In this document: positions 34,298-43,314 of the stretch, one piece after another
How positions within the stretch are numbered: the stretch's first letter is position 1
Layout of the letters: the number at the start of each line of letters is the position of its first letter
NCBI GenBank assembly: GCA_024276015.1
Contig: JAJRXZ010000058.1
Location: 1 to 52,296 of the forward strand
DNA: 52,296 nucleotides
Direction of reading: 5' to 3'
From: Spirochaetota bacterium
Lineage (GTDB): Bacteria; Spirochaetota; UBA4802; UBA5550
Program-made: the position numbers and the translations under genes
Notes under the pieces: generated by a model
What the model was told of the DNA's origin: nothing
Databases searched by the model: none
The model's input: only the letters and a program-made list of their open reading frames with translations

Positions 34298-35269
34298 ATG
34301 GATTTAATTAACAGACCCAGACGTTTAAGAGTAAACAGTACTGTTCGAGACCTGACAGCCGAAGTTGTTATTGACCCCAAAAAATTAATTATGCCTCATT
34401 TCGTTTGTGAGGGTTCTGAGATCAGAGAACCAATTGAATCGATGCCCGGGATTGACCGCGTATCCGTAGATAATCTCTTAACAGATCTGGAAAATGACTA
34501 TAAGGCGGGAATAAGATCGGTTTTGATTTTCGGCATACCTGAAAAAAAAGACGAAGTCGGGTCCGAGGCTTATTCGGATATGGGGATCGTCCAGAATGCA
34601 GTGAGAAGTATAAAAAAGAGAATGCCTGAAATACTTGTAATTACCGATGTTTGTCTCTGTGAATATACAAACCACGGCCACTGCGGTATCATTGAGAAGG
34701 GCGATGTTTTGAACGATCCCACGCTTAAACTGCTTGCTAAAACAGCTCTTTCACACGCCGAAGCCGGCGCCGATATGGTGGCTCCATCGGATATGATGGA
34801 TGGGCGGGTAGGCGAAATAAGAGATATCCTTGATGAGAATAATTTTTTTAATGTGAGTATCATGTCGTATGCGGCAAAATACTGTTCGGCATTTTACGGG
34901 CCTTTCAGAGATGCGGCAGGAAGCGCTCCGCAATTCGGCGACAGAAAAAGTTATCAGATGGATCCGAGAAATGCCCTTGAAGCGGAGAAAGAAGTTATTG
35001 CAGATATAGACGAAGGGGCGGATATTGTTATGGTAAAACCTGCTCTTTCGTATCTCGATATCATTCACAGAGTAAAACAGATCGCGGGCGTCCCTGTATG
35101 CGCCTATAATGTAAGCGGCGAATATTCAATGGTTAAAGCCGCAGCGAAACTGGGATACGGCGATGAAAGGAGACTTGCAGCTGAAATAATAACTTCCATT
35201 TTTCGTGCAGGATCGGATATGGTCATTACATATCATGCAAGGGATATCCTGAAAAATAAATGGATATAA
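34298..35269 (+). CDS. hemB: Porphobilinogen synthase (delta-aminolevulinic acid dehydratase)
   Basis: The enzyme condenses two 5-aminolevulinates. The 323-residue protein has a Cys triad in DVCLCEYTNHGHCG (zinc-dependent type), the catalytic Lys in VMVKPALSY and the second Lys in YNVSGEYSMVKAA. GGAGG lies 9 bases before the ATG. It follows cobA-hemD in the heme operon and precedes hemL by 19 bases. Confidence 0.97.
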   Translation: MDLINRPRRLRVNSTVRDLTAEVVIDPKKLIMPHFVCEGSEIREPIESMPGIDRVSVDNLLTDLENDYKAGIRSVLIFGIPEKKDEVGSEAYSDMGIVQNAVRSIKKRMPEILVITDVCLCEYTNHGHCGIIEKGDVLNDPTLKLLAKTALSHAEAGADMVAPSDMMDGRVGEIRDILDENNFFNVSIMSYAAKYCSAFYGPFRDAAGSAPQFGDRKSYQMDPRNALEAEKEVIADIDEGADIVMVKPALSYLDIIHRVKQIAGVPVCAYNVSGEYSMVKAAAKLGYGDERRLAAEIITSIFRAGSDMVITYHARDILKNKWI

Positions 35270-35288
35270 AACGTAACGGAGTATTAAA

Positions 35289-36581
35289 ATGAAAAGAGAT
35301 AGATCTATTGAGCTTTACAATGAAGCATTGAAATATCTTCCCGCAGGCGTAAATTCACCTGTCAGGGCCTTCAGGTCTGTGGGGGGCACGCCGCTTTTTA
35401 TGAAGCGGGGCCAAGGGGCGCATCTTTTTGACGAAGACGGGAACGATTACATTGATTACTGTATGTCCTGGGGACCCTTGATCCTTGGGCATGCAGACAG
35501 AGAAGTAATAGAAGCCATAAGAGAAACCGCCTTAAAAGGAACCAGCTTTGGAACGCCCAACAGGTTTGAAGTTGAACTGGGCGAGATGGTTATTGAAGCT
35601 TTCCCTTCAATCGAAAAAGTAAGATTCGTTAATTCCGGCACCGAGGCAACTATGTCGGCAATAAGGCTTGCCAGAGGATTTACAGGCAGAGATAAGATTG
35701 TTAAATTTGACGGCTGTTATCACGGCCATGCCGATTATCTTCTTGTTGCGGCAGGTTCGGGACTGGCAACCTTCGGCACTCCCGATTCCGCTGGCGTAAC
35801 ATCGGGGAATGCAAAGGATACTCTTGTTGTCCCTTATAATGATATTGAAAAACTTGAAAAATTATTGAAACCGGAAGGCGAAAATATTGCCGCAATAATA
35901 CTTGAACCTGTTCCATGCAATTACGGGCTCATTCTTCCGCAGAAAGATTATCTAACGGCATTGAGAAAACTCTGTGATGATAATGGGATTGTGCTGATCT
36001 TTGATGAAGTGATAAACTGATTTAGGCTAGGATACGGCGGAGCGCAGGAGTATTATAATGTAAAGGCAGACTTAACAACTCTGGGCAAAATTATCGGAGG
36101 GGGGCTTCCGGTTGGAGCTTACGGCGGCAGAAAGGAAATTATGGATAAGATCGCGCCTGACGGCCCTGTTTATCAGGCAGGCACTCTGTCGGGCAATCCG
36201 CTGGCAATGGCTGCAGGGATAGCCGTGTTAAAAAAACTTAAAGATAAAAATGCTTATTCGTCTTTAAAAATGAAGGCAGAGAAAATGCAGGCGGGACTTT
36301 CGGCAGTGTTAGATGAGTTTAAAGGCAGGGTTTTATATCAGAGTCTTGAATCGATATTTGCGCTCTTTTTTACGGATATTGATCTGGTCTCTTCGGTTGA
36401 CCAGGTGAGAAAATGTGATATGGATCTCTTCGCAAAATTTCACGCGGAAATGCTGGGAAGGGGAATTTATCTTTCGCCTTCCGGATACGAAGTGGGATTC
36501 TTATCCCTGGCTCATAGTGACGGAGACATTGAAAGAACCGTTAGCGCTGTTGAGAGTTCGCTTAGAAACGTTCTGAAGTAG
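35289..36581 (+). pseudogene. hemL: Glutamate-1-semialdehyde aminotransferase interrupted by one in-frame TGA
   Basis: HemL converts glutamate-1-semialdehyde to 5-aminolevulinate. The frame is intact over 430 codons, the usual HemL length, except for TGA at 36018-36020 (codon 244). Before it is FDEVIN; after it FRLGYGGAQEYYN, then the PLP Lys region LTTLGKIIGGGLPVGAYGG. Family members have Gly at the stop position (DEVMTGFR), so a single G-to-T change in GGA would explain it. Truncation there would remove the catalytic Lys. TGA serves as a normal stop elsewhere in the window, so recoding is unlikely. No second hemL is visible. Sequence error, population variant or a genuine pseudogene cannot be separated here. 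Confidence 0.9.
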
Positions 36582-36735
36582 CAGATGTTCTTTTCGATAT
36601 GTCTCATAGTAAAAAAATAATTTTTTTCTTGATAATATCGATGTTTTTTAATGTTTTGTGAAGTGAAGGCAGATGAGATCATTTTCGGTAATTATTTACC
36701 TCTGTGGTAAGAAAATTATATTTAAGGAGTTTTAC

Positions 36736-37200
36736 GTGAAAATTACAAAGATACTATTGTATACGGTTATTGCCGCTTCGGTTGTTTTTGGAGGCTGTAA
36801 GGATAAGGCAGAACAGGTCCCGGCTCAAAAGGGGATGCCTGAGGCTCATCCTAAAATTGACACTAAAGCGTCATTTGAGATTGCTCCGGGTTCAATTAAA
36901 AAGGCTGATTATACTGTTGAACAGTGTTACACTTTAAGAAAGAAGCTTAAAAACAGAACAATAAGTGTAAGGGGAAAGGTGGTAAAATTTAATGCTGATA
37001 TTATGAGCAGGAACTGGCTCCACATCCAAGACGGAACAGGTAAGAAGGGCACTAATGATCTGACAGTTACCACGATCAATAAAGCGGAAGTTGGGCAGAC
37101 AGTAGTTGTAAAGGGTAAACTATCTGTTGATAAGGATTTTGGGGCTAACTATAAATATACCGTAATATTGGAAGGCGCAACCGTAAAAGTTGAGAAATAG
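36736..37200 (+). CDS. OB-fold lipoprotein
   Basis: The GTG at 36736 is preferred because AAGGAG lies 9 bases upstream and it gives a compact lipoprotein signal ending in VFGGC (Cys21). The in-frame ATG at 36673 would put 21 residues before it. The 154-residue product has an OB-fold-like domain: TISVRGKVVKFN, NWLHIQDGTG, DLTVTT and GQTVVVKGKLSVDKDFG, a pattern I associate with lipoproteins found in metal-reducing bacteria. It is probably anchored in the envelope; its ligand is unknown. A terminator hairpin follows. Confidence 0.8.
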   Translation: MKITKILLYTVIAASVVFGGCKDKAEQVPAQKGMPEAHPKIDTKASFEIAPGSIKKADYTVEQCYTLRKKLKNRTISVRGKVVKFNADIMSRNWLHIQDGTGKKGTNDLTVTTINKAEVGQTVVVKGKLSVDKDFGANYKYTVILEGATVKVEK

Positions 37201-37222
37201 TATAATGTTAAGAGATATGGAA

Positions 37223-37253
37223 GGTGGGGAGAACTGCTCTCCTCATCTTTTTT
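37223..37253 (+). terminator. Rho-independent terminator after the OB-fold lipoprotein
   Basis: GGTGGGGAGA and TCTCCTCATC form a 10-bp stem (two G-U pairs in RNA) with a 5-base loop, followed by six T. It sits between two convergent genes and touches the stop codon of the minus-strand radical SAM gene. Confidence 0.8.
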
Positions 37254-38244
37254 AATTAATAATTCCTGTTTCGGTGCCGCATTTTTCACAAAGGCCCTTT
37301 TTTAATGAATGAATGCCCGTAGAGTAGCCTCTTCTTTCAATTAAGATCGTTTTGCAGGAGGGACATAAAGTATTATTCCCATTGCGGCCCGGAGGGATAT
37401 TCCCGCAATAGACATAATTGAGTTTCTTCACAGCTTCGTCATAGATTTTGAATATAAAGTCAATATCCGTTGCATTTTTATTGTATTTATAATTGGGGTA
37501 ATATCTTGAAATATGCCAGGGAATATTTTTATTCATGGAAGATATAAAATTAATTATTTCTTTCATTTCGTTAATGTTGTCGTTTATTCCCGTAACAATA
37601 AGCGTTGTTATCTCTAGATGGCATTTGCTGTCGTTTACCGTATTTATGGTTTTTAAAAGAGAATCCAGATTTCCCTTCTGTATTTTTTTATATGTTTCGT
37701 CGTTAAAGGACTTCAGGTCTATGTTCATAGCGTCCGTATAATTTAAAAGCTCCTTTAAAGGTTCGCTGTTGACAAATCCGTTGGTTACCAGTACATTTTT
37801 TAATCCGGCTTTAGATGCAAGTATTGATGTGTCAAGTACATATTCAAGCCATATAACCGGTTCCGAGTATGTATATGCAATACCGGTTGAACCTTTCCTT
37901 CGGGCAAGATGCACAATATTTGCAGGGTCATAATAAGTTGTACCCGCTGTTAAGTCCTGTGATATGTGCCAGTTCTGGCAGTATGGGCATTTAAGATTGC
38001 AGCCCTTTGTTCCGATCGACAGAATACTGCTTGAGGGATAGAAGTGATAGAGGGGTTTTTTTTCTATAGGGTCCATTGCTATGGAAGTCACTTCGCCGTA
38101 AATTTCCGAATACAGAATTGAATTACTGTTCTTTCTGACTCCGCATATACCTCGCCCACCGTCTTTTATTATACAATTATGGGGGCACAACCGGCACTGC
38201 AGTCTCTTGCCGTCCAAATGAGTATAATATTTTGCCTCTTTCAT
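37252..38244 (-). CDS. amrS: AmmeMemoRadiSam system radical SAM enzyme
   Basis: The 330-residue protein has CRLCPHNCIIKDG and the GRGICGVR segment at the N-terminus, the radical SAM cluster motif CNLKCPYC, and a C-terminal zinc-ribbon-like pair (CPSC and CEKCG). This layout matches AmrS of the AmmeMemoRadiSam system, relatives of pyruvate formate-lyase activases. The usual partners AmmeMemo (AMMECR1-like and Memo-like proteins) are not adjacent here. Its substrate is not established for most bacteria. Confidence 0.88.
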   Translation of the reverse strand: MKEAKYYTHLDGKRLQCRLCPHNCIIKDGGRGICGVRKNSNSILYSEIYGEVTSIAMDPIEKKPLYHFYPSSSILSIGTKGCNLKCPYCQNWHISQDLTAGTTYYDPANIVHLARRKGSTGIAYTYSEPVIWLEYVLDTSILASKAGLKNVLVTNGFVNSEPLKELLNYTDAMNIDLKSFNDETYKKIQKGNLDSLLKTINTVNDSKCHLEITTLIVTGINDNINEMKEIINFISSMNKNIPWHISRYYPNYKYNKNATDIDFIFKIYDEAVKKLNYVYCGNIPPGRNGNNTLCPSCKTILIERRGYSTGIHSLKKGLCEKCGTETGIIN

Positions 38245-38282
38245 GAGCGGAAGTCCTGAAGTGTTAAAAAAAATAATACATG

Positions 38283-38708
38283 TCAGGCGCTTTCTTTGAT
38301 ATTGCCCTTTTCAGTACTTGAAGACTTTTGATTTTTTTCATAGGGTTTGATCATCTCGCATTTTCCTTCAAAGACTACGCCGTCTGCTATCTTTAGTTTT
38401 GCGGTTCTTATATTGCCGTATAATGCTCCTTTTGAATGTATTTCCAGTTTTGTTGTCGCTTCTATGTTGCCGTATACGGTGCCGTTTAGAATTACGGTTT
38501 CAGCTGTGATATTTGCTTTAACGGTTGCCCCTTCCCCAATAACAAGAAATCCTCCCGAAGTAATTTCGCCGTCAAATTTCCCATTGATCTGCAGGGATGT
38601 TTCAAAGGAGAGATCTCCGGTAAATTCGGTGTCTTTACCGAAAACGGTAGTGATCATTCCTATATCATAAACAGGATTTTTGTTAACCTGAATTATCTTT
38701 TTCGCCAT
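38283..38708 (-). CDS. Bactofilin
   Basis: The 141-residue protein has the beta-helical bactofilin core (DUF583): TEFTGDLSFETSLQINGKFDG, split here by turns, then repeating GATVKANI, NGTVYGNI and KGALYGNIRTAKL units about every 17 residues. Short, polar tails flank it. Bactofilins form membrane-associated filaments that organise cell shape or polar structures. It fits functionally with the rod-shape operon further along the strand. Confidence 0.92.
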   Translation of the reverse strand: MAKKIIQVNKNPVYDIGMITTVFGKDTEFTGDLSFETSLQINGKFDGEITSGGFLVIGEGATVKANITAETVILNGTVYGNIEATTKLEIHSKGALYGNIRTAKLKIADGVVFEGKCEMIKPYEKNQKSSSTEKGNIKESA

Positions 38709-38742
38709 ATATTTCTCCGTACTTTTTTTAATCTGCCGATTG

Positions 38743-38964
38743 TTATTTGGTTTTCATAGTAAATACGCCGTCCCAGTCTTCAGGAGGCGGGTTCTCTTTA
38801 AATTCTTTTGATCTTTCAAGATACAGCTGAGAGGGGCCGTCGTTTGCATCGATTCTCAATGCCATTTCAAAAGCCTTAATTGCTTGGTCCCATTTCATCT
38901 GTTTATAAGCAGTAAGACCAAAATTGTAATATTTTAGAACTTCCTGTTTCTCTTTTGATATCAT
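38743..38964 (-). CDS. Small TPR-like protein
   Basis: The 73-residue protein contains about one and a half tetratricopeptide repeats (YYNFGLTAYKQMKWDQAIKAF and ALRIDANDGPSQLYLER, split at the inter-helix turn). No signal peptide. It lies between the bactofilin and polyprenyl synthase genes on the same strand. It may be an adaptor, but no partner can be named. Confidence 0.75.
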   Translation of the reverse strand: MISKEKQEVLKYYNFGLTAYKQMKWDQAIKAFEMALRIDANDGPSQLYLERSKEFKENPPPEDWDGVFTMKTK

Positions 38965-38984
38965 ACTGCCTCCGTTTTTTAATA

Positions 38985-39962
38985 TTAATAAAACCTATTT
39001 ACAAAAAAGTTTGCAAGATCAATTAAAATATTTTTAAATTCAGAATCAGGGAATTTTTTAATATTTTCAAATGCTTTATTGACATATCCCTTTGCCGTTT
39101 CAATAGAATAATCGATTGCTCCCGATTTTTTCAGCTCGTCTTTTACAATGTTCCAGTTTTCTTTATCGGGATTGGCTGCATAATTTATAAAATTTTCTCT
39201 TTCCCTTGGATCAAGTTTATCAAGCAGAAAAATAAACGGCAATGTTACTTTGCCGTCCATAAAATCGTTGCCCGAATCTTTTCCGGTAAGTTTATCGTCT
39301 ATCACGTCAAGTGTATCGTCAACAATCTGAAAAGCGAAACCCGTATTTAAACCGAAGAGGAAAAGATCGTCGCACATCTCTTTGGGAAGTCCGGCTTTAA
39401 TTGCTCCCAGTTTGGCGCAGGCTGCCATAAATCTTGCTGTCTTCAGCTCAATGATATTGAAATAATGTTCTTTATTGATGACATTTATATCCGAATATTG
39501 AAGCTGATAGAGTTCTCCCTTGACCATGTCGTTGGTTCCCTCCACTATAACAGGGAAAAGAAGGGGATTGCCGTCCTTTACTACCGAATCAAGAGCTCTG
39601 GTGTACATGTAATCTCCTGCAAGTACGGCTACTTTATTGCCCCATTTTTTTGAAACGGTAAGCCCGCCTCTTCTTAGAATTGATTGGTCAATAATATCGT
39701 CGTGTACAAGCGTTGCTGCATGAACGATCTCAGTTGCAGAGGCAATTTCAACAATTCCATCGGGCATGTGGTTTAAGAGACCGCTTGTCAGTAAAACAAG
39801 AGATGCTCTTACTTTCTTGCCTCCTTTAATAAAAAGGTGAATTGAACTGTTATCCAGCAGCGGGATGCCGGTATTTAACTTCAATTTTATATCTTTATCG
39901 ACTTTATCGAGATACTCAGATAAAGGGTTCAGTATTTCTTTTAAATTCAACGCCATGATCAT
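38985..39962 (-). CDS. Long-chain polyprenyl diphosphate synthase
   Basis: The 325-residue all-helical enzyme has the first Asp-rich motif LVHDDIID followed by RRGG, and the second, QIVDDTLDV. It extends farnesyl diphosphate to the side chain of a respiratory quinone, which fits an organism with a cytochrome-based chain. The chain length cannot be set from sequence alone. ATG codons at 39962 and 39956 are both possible starts. The STAS gene ends 3 bases upstream. Confidence 0.92.
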   Translation of the reverse strand: MIMALNLKEILNPLSEYLDKVDKDIKLKLNTGIPLLDNSSIHLFIKGGKKVRASLVLLTSGLLNHMPDGIVEIASATEIVHAATLVHDDIIDQSILRRGGLTVSKKWGNKVAVLAGDYMYTRALDSVVKDGNPLLFPVIVEGTNDMVKGELYQLQYSDINVINKEHYFNIIELKTARFMAACAKLGAIKAGLPKEMCDDLFLFGLNTGFAFQIVDDTLDVIDDKLTGKDSGNDFMDGKVTLPFIFLLDKLDPRERENFINYAANPDKENWNIVKDELKKSGAIDYSIETAKGYVNKAFENIKKFPDSEFKNILIDLANFFVNRFY

Positions 39963-39965
39963 TTT

Positions 39966-40295
39966 TTAATCAAATGTAGCGAGACATTCTCTCCTTGATT
40001 CAAATATCTCAAAAACCTTATCGAGCATTGTTGTCTGGAAGAGCTTTATTAAATTATCATTGATAATTACCAGTTTAATATCGCCTTCCTGATCTTTTAT
40101 TTTCCTTTTAATAGCAACAAGAGCACCTAAAGCGGAACTGCATACATGCTTAACGTTCATCATATCTATACAGATATTGAACTGATTATTGTTCAGGCAA
40201 TCCTGAAGAATAGCCTCCAGATCTTCTGCGCCGTCCTGGTCGATCCTGCCTTCCAGTGTGATGATCTGCACATTATCATGAGTTGTTCGCTTCAT
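39966..40295 (-). CDS. STAS-domain anti-sigma factor antagonist
   Basis: ATG 40295 is chosen: GGAG lies upstream and the STAS domain begins at once (VQIITLEGRIDQDGAEDLEA). A longer reading to 40379 has no ribosome binding site. The 109-residue protein has the conserved VKHVCSSALGALVAI segment with the Ser that is phosphorylated in SpoIIAA/RsbV-type proteins. A kinase or anti-sigma factor partner is not adjacent. Confidence 0.88.
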   Translation of the reverse strand: MKRTTHDNVQIITLEGRIDQDGAEDLEAILQDCLNNNQFNICIDMMNVKHVCSSALGALVAIKRKIKDQEGDIKLVIINDNLIKLFQTTMLDKVFEIFESRRECLATFD

Positions 40296-40453
40296 ATTTA
40301 TTCTCCATTGTGATTTCGAATTTACTGTCTTTTGAAATTGCCCGTCTGCTGAAAAAGAGAAAATCAAGCAGGTTAACAAAATATTTAGTTTAACGTTACT
40401 CTGATAATAGATGTAACTATTTTAAATATTTATACCACATGATCAATTCTTTT

Positions 40454-41158
40454 TCAAGCTTTTTTTAATCCTGTCCTGGCAATTGTTAAAGAAAATACTT
40501 TTGAAGCGCCTGCTTCAAGCAATATTCTTGCGCATTCGTTTATGGTAGCTCCTGTTGTGAATATATCATCAATGATCAGAACATTTTTGCCTTTAATCGA
40601 TTTTGAGTTAACCGTGTAATATCTGTTTATCACGTTTAGGAATCTTTCTCTATAACCGAGGGTTTTTTGAGATTTAACCGGTTTTCTCTCCTCCAATAAT
40701 TTAATATGTTTAAGGTTCATCTTCTTTGCAATTATTTTTGAGATCAGTTCTGACTGGTTGTAACCTCTGCGGGCCTTTTTCTTTTTATTTATAGGCACAA
40801 ATGTAATAAGGTCAGCATCAATCTGTTCGCAAAGCAATTTCCGGCAGGCTATAGCGCTAAGATGGGATTTAATTCTTCTGTTTTTTTTGAATTTATAATT
40901 ACGAAGCATCTTTCTGATCACGCCGTTATAATCTGTTATTGATATATTTTTTTCAGGATAAAAAATTCTGTCTGAACAGATAGTGCAGTTTCCATTCGTT
41001 ATAATTCCGCTGCATTTAGTACAGCACTCTTTAACATAATCGATATTGTCAAGACATTCGGAGCAGACATTGTGCCGGTTAAGAGGAACGGGAGTTCCGC
41101 AGCCGATACATTTAGACGGAAATATCAGATCCGATAAAAAGCCGTATAGAGAGATCAT
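40454..41158 (-). CDS. ComF family phosphoribosyltransferase-like protein
   Basis: The 234-residue protein has an N-terminal zinc-ribbon region (CIGCGTPV, CSECLDN, CTKCSG, CTICSD), a central helical part and the PRPP-loop VLIIDDIFTTGAT. ComF proteins assist DNA uptake in competent bacteria, but are also widespread in organisms not known to be competent. The stop of queC lies 3 bases upstream, so the two are co-transcribed. Confidence 0.92.
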   Translation of the reverse strand: MISLYGFLSDLIFPSKCIGCGTPVPLNRHNVCSECLDNIDYVKECCTKCSGIITNGNCTICSDRIFYPEKNISITDYNGVIRKMLRNYKFKKNRRIKSHLSAIACRKLLCEQIDADLITFVPINKKKKARRGYNQSELISKIIAKKMNLKHIKLLEERKPVKSQKTLGYRERFLNVINRYYTVNSKSIKGKNVLIIDDIFTTGATINECARILLEAGASKVFSLTIARTGLKKA

Positions 41159-41161
41159 TAT

Positions 41162-41866
41162 TTAATTCTGCCCGTCTTTTTTGTCATATTTAACCGGATC
41201 GTCAATTCCGGCCTCCTGAAAACCGGTTCTTCTTATTTTACAGCTGTCACATTCTCCGCAGGGAGTGCCGTCAACGTAAGGGTCGTAGCAGCTATGCGTT
41301 AATGAGTAATCGATATCCAGATCCTTCCCCTTTGCAATTATTTCAGATTTTTTCATTTTTAACAGAGGCGCTTCAATATTAAAACAGTCTCCTGACAGGC
41401 CAGCCCGGGTGCCCATATTTGCCATTTTGTTGTAACATTCAAAGAATTCGGGGCGGCAGTCCGGGTATCCGCTGTAATCAACGGCAGTTGCCCCAATAAA
41501 TATGTCTCTTGCTCCGATAGATTCGGCATAGGAGAGCGCATAAGAAAGAAATAGGATGTTTCTTGCGGGAACGTATGTTGGCGGTATCTCAGTATCTGTT
41601 TCCGGGTCTCTGTTTTTGGGCACTTCGATCCCTGAATTTTTTACAAGTGCCGAGTGAAAGATCTTGACGGGCAGTTCTATTATTATATGATCTTTGATAT
41701 TAAAGAAATTTGCCAGTTTTTTTGCGGATTCTATCTCAATATTATGTTTTTGCCCGTAGTAGAAAGTTAATGCGTATAATTCAAATCCTCTGCCAAGAGC
41801 TATAGCGGCAGTTGTTGCGGAATCAAGTCCGCCGCTTAGCAGCAGAACCGCTTTTTTCTTATTCAT
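41162..41866 (-). CDS. queC: 7-cyano-7-deazaguanine synthase
   Basis: QueC converts carboxy-deazaguanine to preQ0 in queuosine synthesis. The 234-residue protein has the ATP-pyrophosphatase loop LLSGGLDSATTAA and the C-terminal zinc Cys set (CYDPY, then CGECDSC). folE in this window supplies the upstream pterin step. No preQ1 riboswitch was visible in the 131-base leader. Confidence 0.95.
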   Translation of the reverse strand: MNKKKAVLLLSGGLDSATTAAIALGRGFELYALTFYYGQKHNIEIESAKKLANFFNIKDHIIIELPVKIFHSALVKNSGIEVPKNRDPETDTEIPPTYVPARNILFLSYALSYAESIGARDIFIGATAVDYSGYPDCRPEFFECYNKMANMGTRAGLSGDCFNIEAPLLKMKKSEIIAKGKDLDIDYSLTHSCYDPYVDGTPCGECDSCKIRRTGFQEAGIDDPVKYDKKDGQN

Positions 41867-41997
41867 GATAATTTCTAACCTTTTATTAAAATAGTACTGT
41901 TGAAAAAATGGTGTATATTATTAATACAGTTATGTATAAAAAAAAGTAAAAAAAATATTTATTAATAAAAAAATATTAAGGGCAATATGAGGATGCC

Positions 41998-43314
41998 TCA
42001 GTATATGAATTTTCGCATCCTGATATTGATCAATATCCCTACTGAGATCATGGACATTAAGAGATTTGAGCCGCCGTAGGATATAAAACAGAGAGGCAGT
42101 CCCGTTACAGGCATTATACCTATCACCATACCTATATTTATCAGCGCATGGAAGAAAAAGATGGATGTTATTCCGCTGGCCAGCAGAGCCCCGAATTTAT
42201 CCTTTGATTCGAATGCTATCTGAATTCCCCGGAATATCAGAATAGCAAGCAGTATGATCAAAATAATTGCTCCGATAAAACCCCACTCTTCCGCAACAAC
42301 TGCAAAGATAAAATCGGACGATTTTTCCGGAAGAAATCCAAGTTGTGATTGTGTTCCTTTGAGGAAACCTTTGCCGATAAGTCCGCCCGAACCGATCGCT
42401 ATTTTGGATTGAATAATATTATATCCTGAACCGTGAGGGTCAAGGTCCGGATTGAGAAAAACCAGAATTCTTTTTTTCTGATATTCCTGAAAGAACCGCT
42501 GTATAATTACCGAGCAAAATAGGCCCAGTGAAATTACTATGCCCGGGATATATATTTTTCTAAGGGTTTTTTTTACAAGGATCATATGAACGGCAAATGA
42601 TACTGCTGAAATAATGAATAACACTCCGGCTACAATGAAGAGCATATTGGTATCTTTAAAAAAATCCAGCAAAAAGTTTGATCCTTCCATCCCAACCCAT
42701 TCCCTGTATGTGATAAACATAGGAAAGATCATTGCAATTGCAGCAATAATTAAAATCGAGATTAAGTGAGAAACATCGGCGCCGCCCACAAAGAGCATTG
42801 TGAAAAGAATGGGCATATAGATCACGGCAGTTCCGAAATCGGGCTGGTTTAGAACAATAATAACAGGCACAAGAGTGATCACAGAAGGAATTAAAAGCTC
42901 TCTGAAGTTTCTTATATCGCGTTCGCGCAGTTCAAGGTATTTGCCAAGAACTATTACGAGACCCAGTTTCATAAATTCAGAGGGCTGTATTGAAAAAAAA
43001 CCAAGATTCAGCCATGCTCGCGTGTTTCGGATCGGAGTTCCGAAAATTGTTGTGAAAAGCAGTATGACAACAAGTATTCCGTATATATGAAGAGAGTAAT
43101 CTCCTATTTGCTGATAGTTAATAAATGTTACTCCGATCATTAAGATAAATCCGAAAATAAACCAGAGTATCTGTTTTTTATAAAGGTCGCTGTTCACTTT
43201 ATCAACCGGATCGAAACCGGTACTGTAGATCATTAAGATCCCGATCGCTGCCAGTAAAAGCACAACAACAACAAGCAGATAATCAATTCTATATATTCCT
43301 TCTTTCTTGATCAT
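41998..43314 (-). CDS. rodA: Rod shape-determining SEDS glycosyltransferase RodA
   Basis: The 438-residue polytopic protein has the SEDS signature: FFSIQPSEFMKLGLVI, ILVFLNPDLDPHGSGYNIIQSKIAIGSGG (split across a loop), FLPEKSSDFIFAV and a late GLPLCFISYGGS. RodA polymerises glycan strands with PBP2. Its start overlaps the mrdA stop by 4 bases. Confidence 0.96.
   Translation of the reverse strand: MIKKEGIYRIDYLLVVVVLLLAAIGILMIYSTGFDPVDKVNSDLYKKQILWFIFGFILMIGVTFINYQQIGDYSLHIYGILVVILLFTTIFGTPIRNTRAWLNLGFFSIQPSEFMKLGLVIVLGKYLELRERDIRNFRELLIPSVITLVPVIIVLNQPDFGTAVIYMPILFTMLFVGGADVSHLISILIIAAIAMIFPMFITYREWVGMEGSNFLLDFFKDTNMLFIVAGVLFIISAVSFAVHMILVKKTLRKIYIPGIVISLGLFCSVIIQRFFQEYQKKRILVFLNPDLDPHGSGYNIIQSKIAIGSGGLIGKGFLKGTQSQLGFLPEKSSDFIFAVVAEEWGFIGAIILIILLAILIFRGIQIAFESKDKFGALLASGITSIFFFHALINIGMVIGIMPVTGLPLCFISYGGSNLLMSMISVGILINIRMRKFIY

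Noticed and set aside
36018-36020. TGA read as glycine or selenocysteine
   Set aside because: TGA ends many intact genes in this window, and the site is a Gly in HemL with no reason for selenocysteine. A single-base change is simpler.
41867-41997. preQ1 riboswitch before queC
   Set aside because: The leader is short and AT-rich without the characteristic stem or A-rich tail.
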